From Hyperoodon ampullatus (Eukaryota > Chordata > Mammalia > Artiodactyla > Ziphiidae), in the NCBI GenBank assembly GCA_949752795.1, contig OX457070.1:40880185-40944184 (forward strand): 64,000 nt of DNA, written 5' to 3'. Below the pieces are notes generated by a model that was given only the letters and a program-made list of their open reading frames with translations, searched no databases and was not told the DNA's origin. Numbering within the stretch: position 1 is the first letter of the stretch; every line of letters starts with the position of its first letter. A program made the translations under genes and the position numbers. Below are positions 47,516 to 59,084 of this stretch, in pieces.

Positions 47516-48414
47516 CTTGTCTGTCTTTCTGTGAATGTGGTTTTTGTTCCACAGGCTGCGGAATTGTAGTTCTTCTTGCTTCTGCTGTCTGCCCTCTGGT
47601 GGATGAGGCTATCTAAGAGGCTTGTGCAAGTTTCCTGATGGGAGGGACTGGTGGTGGCAGAGCTGACTGTTGCTCTGGTGGGCAGAGCTCAGTAAAACTT
47701 TAATCTGCTTGACTGCTGATGGTTGGGGCTGGGTTCCCTCCCTGCTGGTTGTTTGGCCTGAGGTAACCCAACCCTGGAGCCTACCCGGGCTCTTGGTGGG
47801 GCTAATGGCGGACTCTGGGAGGGGTCACACCAAGGAGTACTTCCCAGAACTTCTGCTGCCAGTGTCCTTGTCCCCACGGTGCGCCACAGCCACTGCCTGC
47901 CTCTGCAGGAGACCCTCCAACACTAGTAGGTAGGTCTGGTTCAGTTTCCCCTGAGGTCACTGCTCCTTCCCCTAGGTCCCGATATGCACACTACTTTGTG
48001 TGTGCCCTCCAAGAGTGGAGTCTCTGTATCCCCCAGTCCTGTCAAATTCCTGCAATCAAATCCCACTAGCCTTCAAAGTCTGATTCTCTAGGAGTTCCTC
48101 CTCCCGTTGTCAGACCCCTAGGTTGTGAACCTGACGTGGGGCTCAGAACCTTCACTCCATTGGGTGGATTTTTGTGGTATATGTGTTCTCCAGGCTGTGA
48201 GTCACCCACCCAGCAGTTATGGGAGTTGATTTTACTGTGATTGCACCCCTCCTACCATCTCATTCTCCTTTGTCTTTGGATGTGGGGTATCTTTTTTGGT
48301 GAGTTCCCCTGTCTTCGTGTCAGTGATTGTCCAGCAGCTAGTTGTGATTCTGGTGTTCTCACAAGAGGGAGTGAGAGCACGTCCTTCTACTCCGCCATCT
48401 TGGTTCCTAATCCC
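47516..48414 (-). promoter_or_regulatory. LINE-1 5' UTR/internal promoter region
   Basis: About 0.9 kb from the L1 5' end to the ORF1 start. It carries the YY1-like AAGATGGCGGAG near the 5' end (48400-48389), a position and word shared with human L1 promoters, and a CTCF motif close to ORF1. A few CpGs remain. Whether it still drives transcription is unknown. Confidence 0.8.
47589..47602 (-). promoter_or_regulatory. CTCF core motif in L1 5' UTR
   Basis: CCACCAGAGGGCAG on the minus strand, a full match to CCASYAGRKGGCRS, about 75 bp upstream of the ORF1 ATG. The bases are in L1 sequence, so other copies of this L1 lineage may carry the same site. Confidence 0.7.
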
Positions 48415-48429
48415 TAGTTTATTGATCTT
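48415..48429. repeat. L1 target-site duplication, right copy
   Basis: TAGTTTATTGATCTT directly abuts the leading-G 5' end of the L1. Confidence 0.8.
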
Positions 48430-48679
48430 AAGATCCCATTGTCTGCTTTTCTTGAATAAGGTTGGTTTCTGGAAATTGGAGAAATATTTAGTTTCATCTG
48501 CTAGGGTAGTACCATGGTAGTTGGAACTTGAATTCCCTTTGCATTTCTATCACTTCTCTCTCAACTTTCTTAGTTAAGGTCACAACAGTACTGTGACTCT
48601 TGATGTCCTCATCTGTAACAAGAGGAAGTTGGTCTGTGTGATTTCTAAGATTTCTCTTCCTCCCCTTCTCCCTCACTCC
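48430..48679. other. Unique DNA
   Basis: No feature recognised. Confidence 0.5.
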
Positions 48680-48740
48680 CCTTCTCCCTCCCTCCCTCCC
48701 TCCCTCCCTCCCTCCTTCCTTCCTTCCTTCCTTCCTTCTT
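48660..48740. repeat. (CCCT)n/(CCTT)n microsatellite
   Basis: Seven or more CCCT units followed by about seven CTTC units, pure polypyrimidine on the plus strand. Confidence 0.95.
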
Positions 48741-48919
48741 ATCTTTCTGTCACATTAAGTTGTTTCTTGTTATGGTCACTGAGTTCAGCCTGCCCTAACC
48801 AATCCTGCCCAAATTAACTTCTTCCTCTGAACTCCATAGCACTGAAACATTATTGTAGATTGTGTTATGGTACCAGTTTCATTTATATTATACTGTTATT
48901 TGTTCTTGTTTATTATTTT

Positions 48920-49030
48920 AAATTATAAGCTCCCTGAGAGTAGCAACTGTATATTCTTCCTTGCCGTATCCCTAACACACTTATGTTCGAAGTAGACACT
49001 AAATAATTATTCTCTCCCTCTCTCTCTCTT
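48920..49030 (+). mobile_element. LINE-2 3' end and adjoining (TC)n
   Basis: TTATAAGCTCCCTGAGAGTA, CCTTGCCGTATCCCTAACAC and GTAGACACTAAATAATTATT fit the L2 terminus. It is followed by a short CTCTCTCTC run. Confidence 0.7.
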
Positions 49031-49704
49031 CCTTTTGGAATTATGGAACTTGCAGGATATATGAGCAGTTGTCTCACATGTTCTAAAAGGACCTGGATCT
49101 AGTGTTTTTGCATTTACATAAAAGAAGTTATGCTTAATTAGGGAAAATCACTGTAGTTGGGACATCTTTACAAGGGTAGAGACAGGAAGTAGACTGCAGT
49201 GAATTGGTTATCCTTCCTGGGTTGTAAGGAATTGTAGAAACAGTTGTGGGAGATGATAGATCTGTATTGAAAATCTAAAATTTTTGTCTCTAATCCAGAC
49301 TAAAATGTATAATTCTCATTACATGAGTGAAAGCGAAAATACTAGAGAGTATTTTGTATATTGTAATGTATAAAGGAGAGCCATTGACTTATAATGGGAC
49401 TGTTTGTTGCTAATACTTACTGATTCTCTACAATGCACTTCAGAACTTATTAGAAAAATACAAAAGATGCGTTTTTTTTCTTTCATCCCATAAGATGGAG
49501 CCAAGATAGACAGTCATCTCACCCACTTTCCTTTCTGGTTATTTAGTTTTTAGTGATTTAACCCTTAGAAGAATGTTTGAATAAGTTGTATCTATGCAGT
49601 TTATTGTTCTGACTTCTCATTGATATTTAAAATAAGATCATTTTATTGCTATTGCAATGCCTTTGCTTTCTGGTTTAGAAATTGTGATAGCTTAATTAGT
49701 TGTT
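49031..49704. other. Unique non-coding DNA
   Basis: No repeat or coding frame recognised. Confidence 0.5.
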
Positions 49705-49717
49705 AGAAATAAGTATA

Positions 49718-49892
49718 GGGCTTCCCTGGTGGCGCAGTGGTTGAGAGTCCGCCTGCCGATGCAGGGGACACGGGTTCGTGCCCCGGTCCAGGAAGATCCC
49801 ACGTGCCGCGAAGCGGCTAGGCCCGAGAGCCGTGGCCGCGGAGCCTGTGCTCCGCAAAGGGAGAGGCCACAGCGGTGAGAAGCCCGTGTACC

Positions 49893-49930
<38 letters not shown>
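49718..49930 (+). mobile_element. CHR-type SINE, young, with internal deletion
   Basis: Perfect 13-bp TSD AGAAATAAGTATA at 49705-49717 and 49931-49943. Uninterrupted A-tail of about 37. CpGs are well kept. It lacks about 16 bases present in the sibling copies between two GAGCCTG words (here GCCGCGGAGCCTGTGCTCC). The tail and TSD make it the youngest-looking SINE here. Confidence 0.97.
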
Positions 49931-49933
<3 letters not shown>

Positions 49934-49943
49934 AATAAGTATA

Positions 49944-52900
49944 ACTTACTATGCAAAGACTAGCTAAAGCATGGGCATGGAAAGGTGGTAGTTATTTGAA
50001 CTAGATCCAACATCAAGAGACAGACTTACTTATTGAGAAGGTTTGAAACAATATCACAGAGACTTCTCTCCTCTTGGTTGGTCTTCAGTGTGCCCATTAA
50101 TGAAACGAGAACTATGTGTTACACATGGGTTGAGGGGATATATATCCATGAGCCATATGTTTTTTTATTACATTTATTCAGCTGCAAAAAAAAAAGAGAG
50201 ATACCTCAGACTAAGGAGTAATTTCTAAAGAGAATTTCAACTTGTTCTGAAAATACGGAAGAATATACAAAACTGATTATCATTTTCAAAAATATCAAGC
50301 ATTGGCACAATTTATATACCTCTCTGTTTCACAAATGATAAAACTTGTTTTAAGAAGAAAAGGAATTTATGATCATAGCAGTTTCTGATTCAGCAATGAC
50401 TTGAAATACATGCCAGAAATAATAAAGGAAGACTGTACATTTTTACTTCATTTTTAATTGTTTTGTGGGGTTCACACAAGGTTCTAGTTATGGCATGGGG
50501 CACATAGAAGAAATCATCCCAGATCTCCAGGAAGTTGGATTTATCCCTCGGTCCTTGAAAATAACACTGCATAAAGTGTACTCATAATACTCATACGCAC
50601 CTACCCTGGCCCACTCTGGATATCATTCAAAAGACGAATGTGTATGTTTATTGTAGAAGCACTTCTTAAGTTTTTCACTAAAATTACCTCTTATTAATGA
50701 AAGAATTTCTGAGTCTTTAAAACATTTCCTGAAGGTCCAAAGGAAGTTTCTATCTACAAATCTTCTAAGTATTGAAAAGTAATAGAGCTTTTTGGTTGGA
50801 AAATGTTTAGGTTAAGTGCAGTGTGTCATTCACCTTTGGTTTAGAAGATTGAAGACAATTTGGACTGAAATAAACTTGGTGTTTCCTTTACATACTGGAT
50901 AAAAAAATCTTTGTCTAGAGCTTAAAGATGCTAGAGGTAATTGTCTAGAATTTAAGGAAGCTAGGGGTAATTGAATTAATTGAACATTCAATTAAAAATC
51001 TCATGCCAGTTAGAGAATGTCTTAGCAATTATTCAAATAAGAATCCAAGCCAGTTAATACGATATGACTGTGGTTGAATAGGACAAAGAAAAAGTGCAGA
51101 GAAAACAACATCTTATGACATAATGGTTACAGATATACCAACACACTGAATTAGTTTTTCACTTGACTTCCGAAGATGAGAATGGCAATTAGAATAGCAA
51201 AGTAAATAAATGAATAAGTGCATCATTTATGGATAAGAAGGTAGAAGTCGATAGTGTTAAGGAATTCTTAAGTAACTTTCCTGATATAGACAGAAGAAAC
51301 TCTGCCTTTGAGATAAGATGTGCAAAAAGTTAGTGAACTCTCCTTGTCTGAATCAGATTGCTGATTACCCATTCTAGGATCAGAGACTAAATTCCAGGCC
51401 ATGAAAGGACAGATGGGATCTCCTTTTCTCTCTTTCACTCTGATCTTTTCTTCTTCTTTCCTATCACTCCAACACCCATAGAGACTGGGAGAAGCTGGAG
51501 GAAGGAGTCTTGCTCTCCCATCCTGCTGCATCCAGTCAGTGCCATCCCAGATGTGGTGAGTGGCCGGACTCTGTACTTTGCAGCCTCTGGAGGAGCCGCC
51601 TGGGCTCTGTCTATCATAGCGGTGAAAAGCAGTTTTCCGCCATCCGTTCTTGAGCTGATGGAAGAACAGAATCATTGAGTCATAAAACTCATCTGGATTT
51701 CAAATCCATCTTTGAGAAAAAGTAAACTGTTGTTCTTGGATGAGCCCCAGGGACTGCCGCTTAATTTCTCAGTTCATTTTCCCCTCTCAGTTTATGTACA
51801 TATACGGGTCCCTCCATAGTTTCCTTATGAAAATGTGCATTTTTAATACCACAAAAGCAGAAAAAAAATCATTTTTTTGTAAATATTCTTTCACTAGAAT
51901 TGCAATCAATGTAGTCAGAGCTAACAAGCAGATGGATGTATTTGAATGCCATTATCTTGTGTACAATGATATTATCTGTTTCATGAAAAATTCAGCAGTT
52001 TGGGCCGCTTTAGTGAAGGGAAGATGGAAGTAAAAAAATAGCAAGAAAAACATGATCAGACTCAGAATCCCTGAGGGGGTCCCATTGCATCATTTAGCAG
52101 GAGAATGAGCAATGCAGGAGAAGCAGTGATGGCGGAGGATCTGTCTGTGCTCCTTATGGCATTCTTGGCTTCTGGTCCCACTCAAGCCCCGCAGCTGTAG
52201 GTGGGAGCTCCTGGGCCTGCTAAAGCATCACACCGTGACATTTTTATCATCCGTCTAAGAGAAGAAAATAAATTTGCTAACAGAATAGACCTGGCAGGCT
52301 CATACTACCTTGTCACATTCCAGACATCTCCTGGTCTGGCCCGAGCCAGAGGAAACCTAAGTGTGGGCCAGAAAGTGTGTGATGGACATGAAGTAGATTT
52401 AAGTAGTCTGGGAGAAGAATGTGGGTTTTCTGAGAGAGGAATATGTATGTTTTTTTATTGGAGATTTGAGAAATGAAAACACTTGGGCTGTAGGGGGAAT
52501 GTGACCTCAGTTTTATTCTCTTTAGGCCAAGGATATATTTACATGGGCAAAATAGAGTTTAAAATTGTGCTGCTTTTTTTAAGATAATCTACAGAGTGAC
52601 AAAAAAGAACCCAAACACAGGCCCTGCACCAAAAAAAAAATTTTTTTTCCAAGTTTTCTATCACCCAATGATTGAAATACAAACTTTTTAGAGACCTCAT
52701 ACAAGGTGACATCTACCTATTTCTCCAAATTGGCTTATTTCCTTCTTCTCTGAATATATTCTGTGCTTTAACCCATGCCTTTTTTGGGGGGTTGTGGGTG
52801 GACTGGAATACTCTGTCTCAATATCCCAGATGGATCTGTTTGAAGTCCCATTCTTCTACAAAACATATTTCAAGTTTTCATTATTTTAGTGAGGCTTCAT

Positions 52901-52949
52901 AGGTGACTGTTTTCTTTCCTGAATATCTATTAAGTATTGTTTGTACCAT
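49944..52949. other. Unique non-coding DNA
   Basis: About 3 kb without named repeats. Contains a 30-bp tandem duplication (50911-50970). Minus-strand frames at 51268-51675 overlap each other in two frames and match no family I know. Confidence 0.45.
50911..50970. repeat. Diverged 30-bp tandem duplication
   Basis: Two 30-base units starting TTGTCTAGA at 50911 and 50941, both ending GGTAA, with five mismatches. An old local duplication. Confidence 0.85.
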
Positions 52950-53090
52950 GCATTTTTCACAGAGCAGGTTTTGCCTTGTATGGTTGCTCATGACACCTTG
53001 CGTGTCCCCAGTTGAGCTGTGAGTCCCTTGAGGTTAATCTTAGTGACCCCAGCATCTAACAAGCTGCCCTAAACACATTAGACAGCCAGA
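52950..53090 (+). mobile_element. Possible LINE-2 3' fragment
   Basis: TGTGAGTCCCTTGAGGTTAA, TTAGTGACCCCAGCATCTAA and CAAGCTGCCCTAAACACATT loosely follow the L2 terminus. Confidence 0.45.
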
Positions 53091-54424
53091 AAGTGTAACG
53101 TATTGGTAATGCTGATGAAGAATGGCATAATTCATGTTTTTATAACTAGATCATGTGAATGATGACATCGTATTATTGTAGGGAATGCAACATAATAATA
53201 TCACAAGGTTTCATATAAATACTTTTCCTTATCTTATTTAGAAGAACTTTAAAAATTTTTTGCTTTTGTTTATCTCTCTGGGTTATCTCAATAAAGAAAG
53301 ATTGTTATGTGAATTAAGTTTTTCTAGGAAAAATAATACATGACTAACAACTTGTGTCCTCAGAGGAAATTTCAAGGAGCACAGATCATATATATGTCAA
53401 ATGCACACACATGTAACTATAACATAGCACATGGTAATTAAAACTGGAGTTCTTAAATTCCTTGCTTCTATTGTAGTGATACCAGGGGTGTTGTATGAAT
53501 AAGATTTGCTCTGGGGGAACTTAGTTCACGTTGGATTTTGAAAAACTGAAGGTAGATCTTGGAGATATGAAGGTGGGCAGGGGGAGTATTTGTGACCTTT
53601 TCTAGTAGACAGCTATTTCTAACATGTAGATTCCACAATCTTAATTTTCTCCTTGACCCCTTCTATGGTCTCCTGCATCTGTTTTCTTCCCAGTCTTGAG
53701 GTTTTACTTACTTTGATCCATCTCATTCTATCTTCCTTCTTTCCTTCATCTTCTATTTCTCTCTTAGCCAGTAATGACCATAAAATTTCACTGGATGTAC
53801 TTATTTAAGTTTTATTAAAATAATATGTAATTTTAAAATCACTCTGCTGCTATTACATCTGCTACAGTAAAATTACAGTGTCTTTATATCTACATATTTT
53901 ACTAGTAATGAAATTAACACGAATATCTTTCATTCCAATATTAATAGCTTGAATAAAGTATATTTTAATTTTTTTACCTCTGACTGATGCATCAGAAGTG
54001 ATGAAACAAAGGATTTTTCTTCATGGTGAAAAATTGGCTGTTTCTATTAAAAAAATCTCTTGCTGCTGTGGGGGAAAAAATGAAGCTGGCTGTTAGATAT
54101 TTTATAGAGATGTGTTTTACAGTTTATAGGTGGGCAAGAGTAGTATATTTAAACTGATATAAAAATCTAATAGAAATTATTTGAAAAGTGAAATAGCAGA
54201 AAAAACAATGTTTTTTTTGTAGAATGCTAACTGTATATGGAATTTATGTAAAATTTTAGCAAATGGAAAGCACTAGAAGACAAATCACTTTAAACTGTGT
54301 AAGTCAATGTGTTCTTTTATAAAGAAAGTGCATATGTTACATTGAGTATAGAGAATTTGAATATAGTAGCAGAGGTCTCTGAGCAAATGAGGAAAATAAG
54401 GAGTTTAATATTTCTTTTCTGATT
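53091..54424. other. Unique AT-rich DNA
   Basis: No feature recognised. Confidence 0.5.
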
Positions 54425-54525
54425 TACTGACTTGTAAATAGGTTAAGGACTACATCTTTAACTTTGGCCTGGTGCATTGCACAGGGTACAGAGTACAAAT
54501 GCTGGCAAAATATTCTTGACTAGAA
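54425..54525 (+). mobile_element. Possible LINE-2 3' fragment
   Basis: GGTTAAGGACTACATCTTTA then CCTGGTGCATTGCACAGGGT resembles the L2 end. A similar weak patch is at 54740-54785. Confidence 0.4.
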
Positions 54526-55259
54526 GTTGAAAATCTTCAGATTTAATGAGATTTATATTGAGAACACTGGCCAGTTTTTGCAATGACAATTGATGACACT
54601 GGAGTATAAGATCTACAGAAACGCAACATTTTTGTTGATGTGAATTTTAAGGAAATCTGCCCTTGTGATTTTATCATGACTGGTGGTGAGATTGAGACTC
54701 TCATTGTTCTGGCTGAGAAGGCAATGTCTGTATTATACTTATTGTATGCTAAGCTCCTAACACAAGGGGGTCTTTATTAAATGCCATTTTTCGGAGATAT
54801 GAACTTTAAAAATAAAGATGGGCTGCTTGTTCCCACTCTGTGAAATGTTACCTGCACTCTAAGAGAACGGAGAGTACCTTTAGACCTTGAATCAAGAACA
54901 ATGTAAGTATGTTATTAAAATTCTCTGTTACTATATAATAAATTGAGGAGACTGTATTGGCACTGACTTGCCATTCATTTCTCTCTCAAAATGACAGCTT
55001 TCACTCTGAAGACTTGTAAGCATTGTTATCCTGCCTATCCTCACCATTATGAACAAATTAAAATTCAAGATCGAAATATTGTCATCATTCGAGAAAGCTG
55101 CCAGCTCTTTAAGAAGAGTGTATCTTTCATGATAAAGTCAGAATTTATTCTTTGGAGCAAAAAATGGCAGCTATACATTTTCCTAACTTGGTCTGATTTC
55201 ACTTGTTTTCCAGAGGCCCAAGGAAGGTTAGAAAGGAAGTTATGGGATTAAAAAAAATA
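54526..55259. other. Unique DNA
   Basis: An 86-codon plus-strand frame at 54991-55251 (starting MTAFTLKTCKHCYPAYPHHY) has no recognisable family, and no splice context was identified. Confidence 0.4.
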
Positions 55260-55560
55260 TTTAATCTAAGTTGTAAAGGAGCTTGGAACCACACCACAAG
55301 CATCATAATTAACTTTAATAATTATAAGTGTAAATGCAGACAAGCCACAAGGTTTTAATGGTGTGCCACATGCTTCTGCTAATTATTTTAGAGTTTGGAC
55401 ACATTCAGTGCCAGCTAATTATAAACCCTGCTATGGAAATCATCTGTTTATATTAGACTTATTGATCTCTAGTGTTTAAGCAATATGAAAAGGGAAATCT
55501 ACAATGCTGGACCATCTGCTTTGTATTCCTAATTGCTTTTAAGGAATCAAATATATAAAT
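55260..55560. promoter_or_regulatory. Conserved-looking AT-rich non-coding stretch
   Basis: Non-repeat text dense in homeodomain-type cores: CATAATTAACTTTAATAATT, GCTAATTATTTTAG, CCAGCTAATTATAAACC, CTAATTGC. Such TAATTA clusters are common in vertebrate developmental enhancers. Conservation itself was not measured. Confidence 0.35.
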
Positions 55561-57179
55561 AGTCAGCTTTTTATATACTGGGCCTCCAACTCTTTCAAGA
55601 AACATATTGTGCAAACCCAAGTGAATTTTAAAAAATTCTATTTGGAATGTTGCTTCCCTAACTCCTTTCGAGGACCCTCTACCCCTTACCCACATAATAC
55701 CCTCCCCTAACCTTTTTGCAAGATCTCCAAAGCACCTTCTTTTCTCCTGGACCTCACAGACTGGTCAAGGTAGCTGAGACATTAGATATTTACCCTATTT
55801 TAATTACACCTTTTCTTTTCCTTCCTAAGAACAAGTCCTCTTCCCCACCCTACCCCACCTCCTTATGGCCATGAATAGTTATTGCAATTTCACTCTGTGG
55901 GAAAATGGCAAGGAAGAACTGTCCAGGTGAATGGTTCCCTCTTGTAGGAGGTATTTAACTTGATGGCAAATTAAATCTACTGGCATGTGGGGTAGATGCC
56001 TGGTTAGTGGGACCAGAGCAGCATTACCTCTCATCACTAGCAGGCCTGGTGGACAAGTCTTTTCTTAAGATGAGTCTTGAGATTCTGCATGGAGATTGGG
56101 TTTAAATGAAGAAAAAATTGATTTCTTAGAATGACATTGTTTGCTCCATTCATTATTGCCTAGATGGTTATTATTTTAGTGTTCAAATAACTAGCTAAAA
56201 AACTACACATTGGGAAAGATTTCTTTTAACAATCCTTATTTACCCCTTTGAGACATTCATACTGAATCATAAAATTATTGGTTTAAAATAGTTATGACTT
56301 CTATTATTCCTGCTGTTTACTCCTTTTAAACTAGGAGTTCCTCTTCTTAGTGTTCTACCACTCATATATCCCGCCAACAGCAACAATTAGAGACCAATAA
56401 TTAATATATATTATATATATGCTATAATACATAATAATTACTATATAGTCTCCCTACGTTTAGGGCCCTTTATGAGCTTTTGTGAGTAATATAAAGTTAG
56501 GATTCGTTTGTAATTTCATGGAAACATTACATGATATAAATATGAAATAAAATTTTTAGCTTTTTAAGTATTTTTTTTCTTTCAGTAATATAATGAGTTG
56601 TGAATTTTGTTATAAGGGATCAGCGGAAGTTATCAATCATAATTACACAACTAAATACCAACCCCCAAGGCTTGGAGCAGGCTGAGGTTTAATGACCAAC
56701 TCCAAATAGTTGACCGGAAAGGGTCGCTTACCCTAGTTATAAGAAACAAGTGCCTTTTCTGGTGTTTGGGAAAGAAGTTCTAGCATGTTTCATTATGCTC
56801 TAAATAAAGATTTAACTTAAAAATATCTGCTACCAACAGTAATGTGCAGTCATATATTTTGGGAAGACATTTATATGAGATATACATATATACATACGTA
56901 TACAGTTCTCAAGGTTTGTTAAAATAACTAGTTATGTCAGAATGGTTATGACTTTTCTGCGGTAAATTCTCTGTAAGAAATCTGCTCCTCTGAGACATTT
57001 TATCTGCTCCTCACAAAGGTTGTACTCATTCTGCTTTTTTCTGTAGTTTTGAATGGAAGTTCTATTACCTGCTTAGGCCTTGTACCTTGGACTGCCGGCG
57101 TCTCTGAGTTTTAATATCAGCATATGTATAATTGTAGGGCAGGCCTTCTGTATAATCTGAGTTCATTCTAATCAGAGCT
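55561..57179. other. Unique non-coding DNA
   Basis: AT alternation near 56402-56425 and 56878-56900. No repeat family, RNA gene or supported coding frame. Confidence 0.5.
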
Positions 57180-57229
57180 ACAGGTTTCCTTCAGCTCTAC
57201 GGTGAAAAGAGAATATTCAAAGTCAGAAA

Positions 57230-57480
57230 GAAATTAGGAGCTTTCTTAAAAGGTGCTTTAAACAGCTCATGTTCCCCAAGCCCTCAAAGAAAGTTACAAA
57301 TCAAGAGAGCACAATTGGCAGCTACATTATCAAAGCCCTTCTGATAATGCTGCCATTTAAATTGAATAATATTGTTTAATGGGCTTTTAAAAAGCAGCCA
57401 TCCTTTGGATCTGACACTCCAGCATGATTATCTTCCATTCCTATTTAAGAGTACAACAGTCCAGTGATAATTATAACATT
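57230..57480. promoter_or_regulatory. Conserved-looking non-coding stretch
   Basis: Unique sequence with GGCAGCTACATTATCAAAGC, an inverted echo CTGATAATGCTGCC (57342-57355), CATTTAAATTGAATAATATT and AGTGATAATTATAACATTC. GATAA-type and homeodomain-type words cluster. It resembles vertebrate conserved non-coding elements. Inference only. Confidence 0.35.
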
Positions 57481-59073
57481 CATTTCTGGAGTTCAAGGGA
57501 CTTATACATGTGAATATGGAGAGAGAGATGAGCATCTTCTGTTTGTAAAGTGGACACTAATTTGGTATTTGTGACATGTGCCATTCCATTTTTGGCTTAT
57601 ACATGCGTATCTTCTACATGAGTATCTTCTCCCCAGGTCTTTCTTGCCACCAGCAAGTTGTGACAGTTTTCTATGAATTGGCTTTATGATATTGCTTTTA
57701 TGGACATGAAAAATATAAAAGTAAAAAATTTGTTATATTTTATTTTTAGTAAACTGAGATTTCAAAGATGCAGTTTGCCCATTTCTCATTGTCATTTAAC
57801 AGAACTCCAAAATTCTTAGCATTAAACTCACACATGTCCCTATTCCTCTCAATTTGTCCCTAAAAAGCAAGCATTCCTGTTACTAGGTGCTTTTTTTTTT
57901 TTTTTTTTTTTAAATCTAGGACCAAAGACAATGTGTGATATATAGGAGAACTTCAAAAAATTTTTAAGTGTTGTTGAATGGATAATTTTCACAAATATTT
58001 AAATGCCCATCAAAGTTCTTTCTTAAATCAGCTAGTAAAAAGTAAAGAATTATTAGGTTGAGCCATATGGAACTGCATTTTTGTAGGTAAAAAACAGTTG
58101 AGTATCAGCTATTTCTGGGGTTCAACTTAATACTTTCTAATACAGTAGCCACCTCCCTCTTGTATTTTCTTGGTACATGAAAATGTTTTTGTTTTTAAAA
58201 AATGGAATCAAGCCAGTTCTTTCTATTTTAACTATAGTAATGCAATGAAGAAAGCCAAATGTGGTGGGATAATTTTTTTAGCTGAAAAATATGATTTTTA
58301 TTGATTAACTATTTTATTAGCACATAAAATGGGAAATTTGATATATGCTCACAGAGTTTTAATTTTGACAATTATTGAACTAATTACTTTACAGACTCTA
58401 TGTTACATACATTACATGTAGGTTTGATACCAAAGTCACTTTTCTTTCTAGTAAGACCTTTCACAGGCCACATGGGATTTCCCTCCAATGAGGAAAACGC
58501 CTCTCAGGCTTGAATTGTGTTGTGTTGTGTTTTATTCTTTCGCATCGAAATCCTGTAGGATCACCTACCTACCTGTCCATCTTTCAGACTGTTAGCAGTC
58601 TTCTTATTGAATTTACAGAAGAAATCAACAGATTAATGGTGAGATCTATAACCTTTCCTAGTTACAGACATTTGGAAGAGAGGGATAAACTGTGAAATAA
58701 TCTGCAGTAATGGTTTAAGTTTCATGTGTCATGTTCCCCAGATTTTAGCTATCAATGGATGCACTGATTCATAAAAGGCATTTTCAAAATGTGTTTTAAG
58801 TTGTATTAGATACTTTCCATCCTACCCTGGCTTCAAGATAGACTGGTCATGCCTAGGAATTATTGGACATTTGGATTTATTAGCTTAAAATATACTCCTC
58901 AGGAACTCATACTTTGAAACTAGTGTGGCTGCTGTTTTCTCACACATTCTAAATTTTGGATAATAATTGTCTGAATACTAATCACCTAAAAGGGGTTAAA
59001 TATTATCAGAATGTTACATTTTAAATTCATTTAATGCTCATCTCATGTTTTTTCTTTGTAAATTACGTATAAC
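57481..59073. other. Unique non-coding DNA
   Basis: A T-run of about 21 at 57891-57912. Otherwise no feature recognised. Confidence 0.5.
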
Positions 59074-59084
59074 GATTGTCTTTT

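Larger units (their letters stand above)
42346..48414 (-). mobile_element. Near full-length LINE-1 with 3' transduction
   Basis: About 6.1 kb on the minus strand. The 5' end is GGGATTAGGAACCAAGATGG (48414 down), which is the expected L1 start with leading G residues. Then follow the 5' UTR, ORF1 (47515-46606), ORF2 (46547 to about 42780), 3' UTR (to about 42550), an extra non-L1 segment (42545-42360), and a poly(A) of about 14 (T run 42346-42359). The insertion site on the minus strand is GATCTT/AAGATC, compatible with the L1 endonuclease preference TT/AAAA. Both ORFs are broken, so it is not autonomous now. Confidence 0.9.

Noticed and set aside
42569..47933. Plus-strand frames across the long L1 (for example 42569-42847, 43268-43540, 46833-47495)
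   Set aside because: Antisense shadows of L1 ORF1 and ORF2. Their hydrophobic look arises from the reverse complement of lysine/glutamate-rich codons.
42346..48414. The long L1 as an active retrotransposon
   Set aside because: ORF1 has an internal TGA and a frameshift, ORF2 has a TAG at codon 3 and several frameshifts, so it cannot supply its own proteins.
51268..51675. 135-codon minus-strand frame as a coding exon
   Set aside because: A second frame overlaps it, there is no recognised domain, and no splice or promoter context was seen. Left as non-coding.
54991..55251. 86-codon frame with a CxxC-like start
   Set aside because: Single short frame without homology that I recognise. The cysteine pair alone is not evidence.
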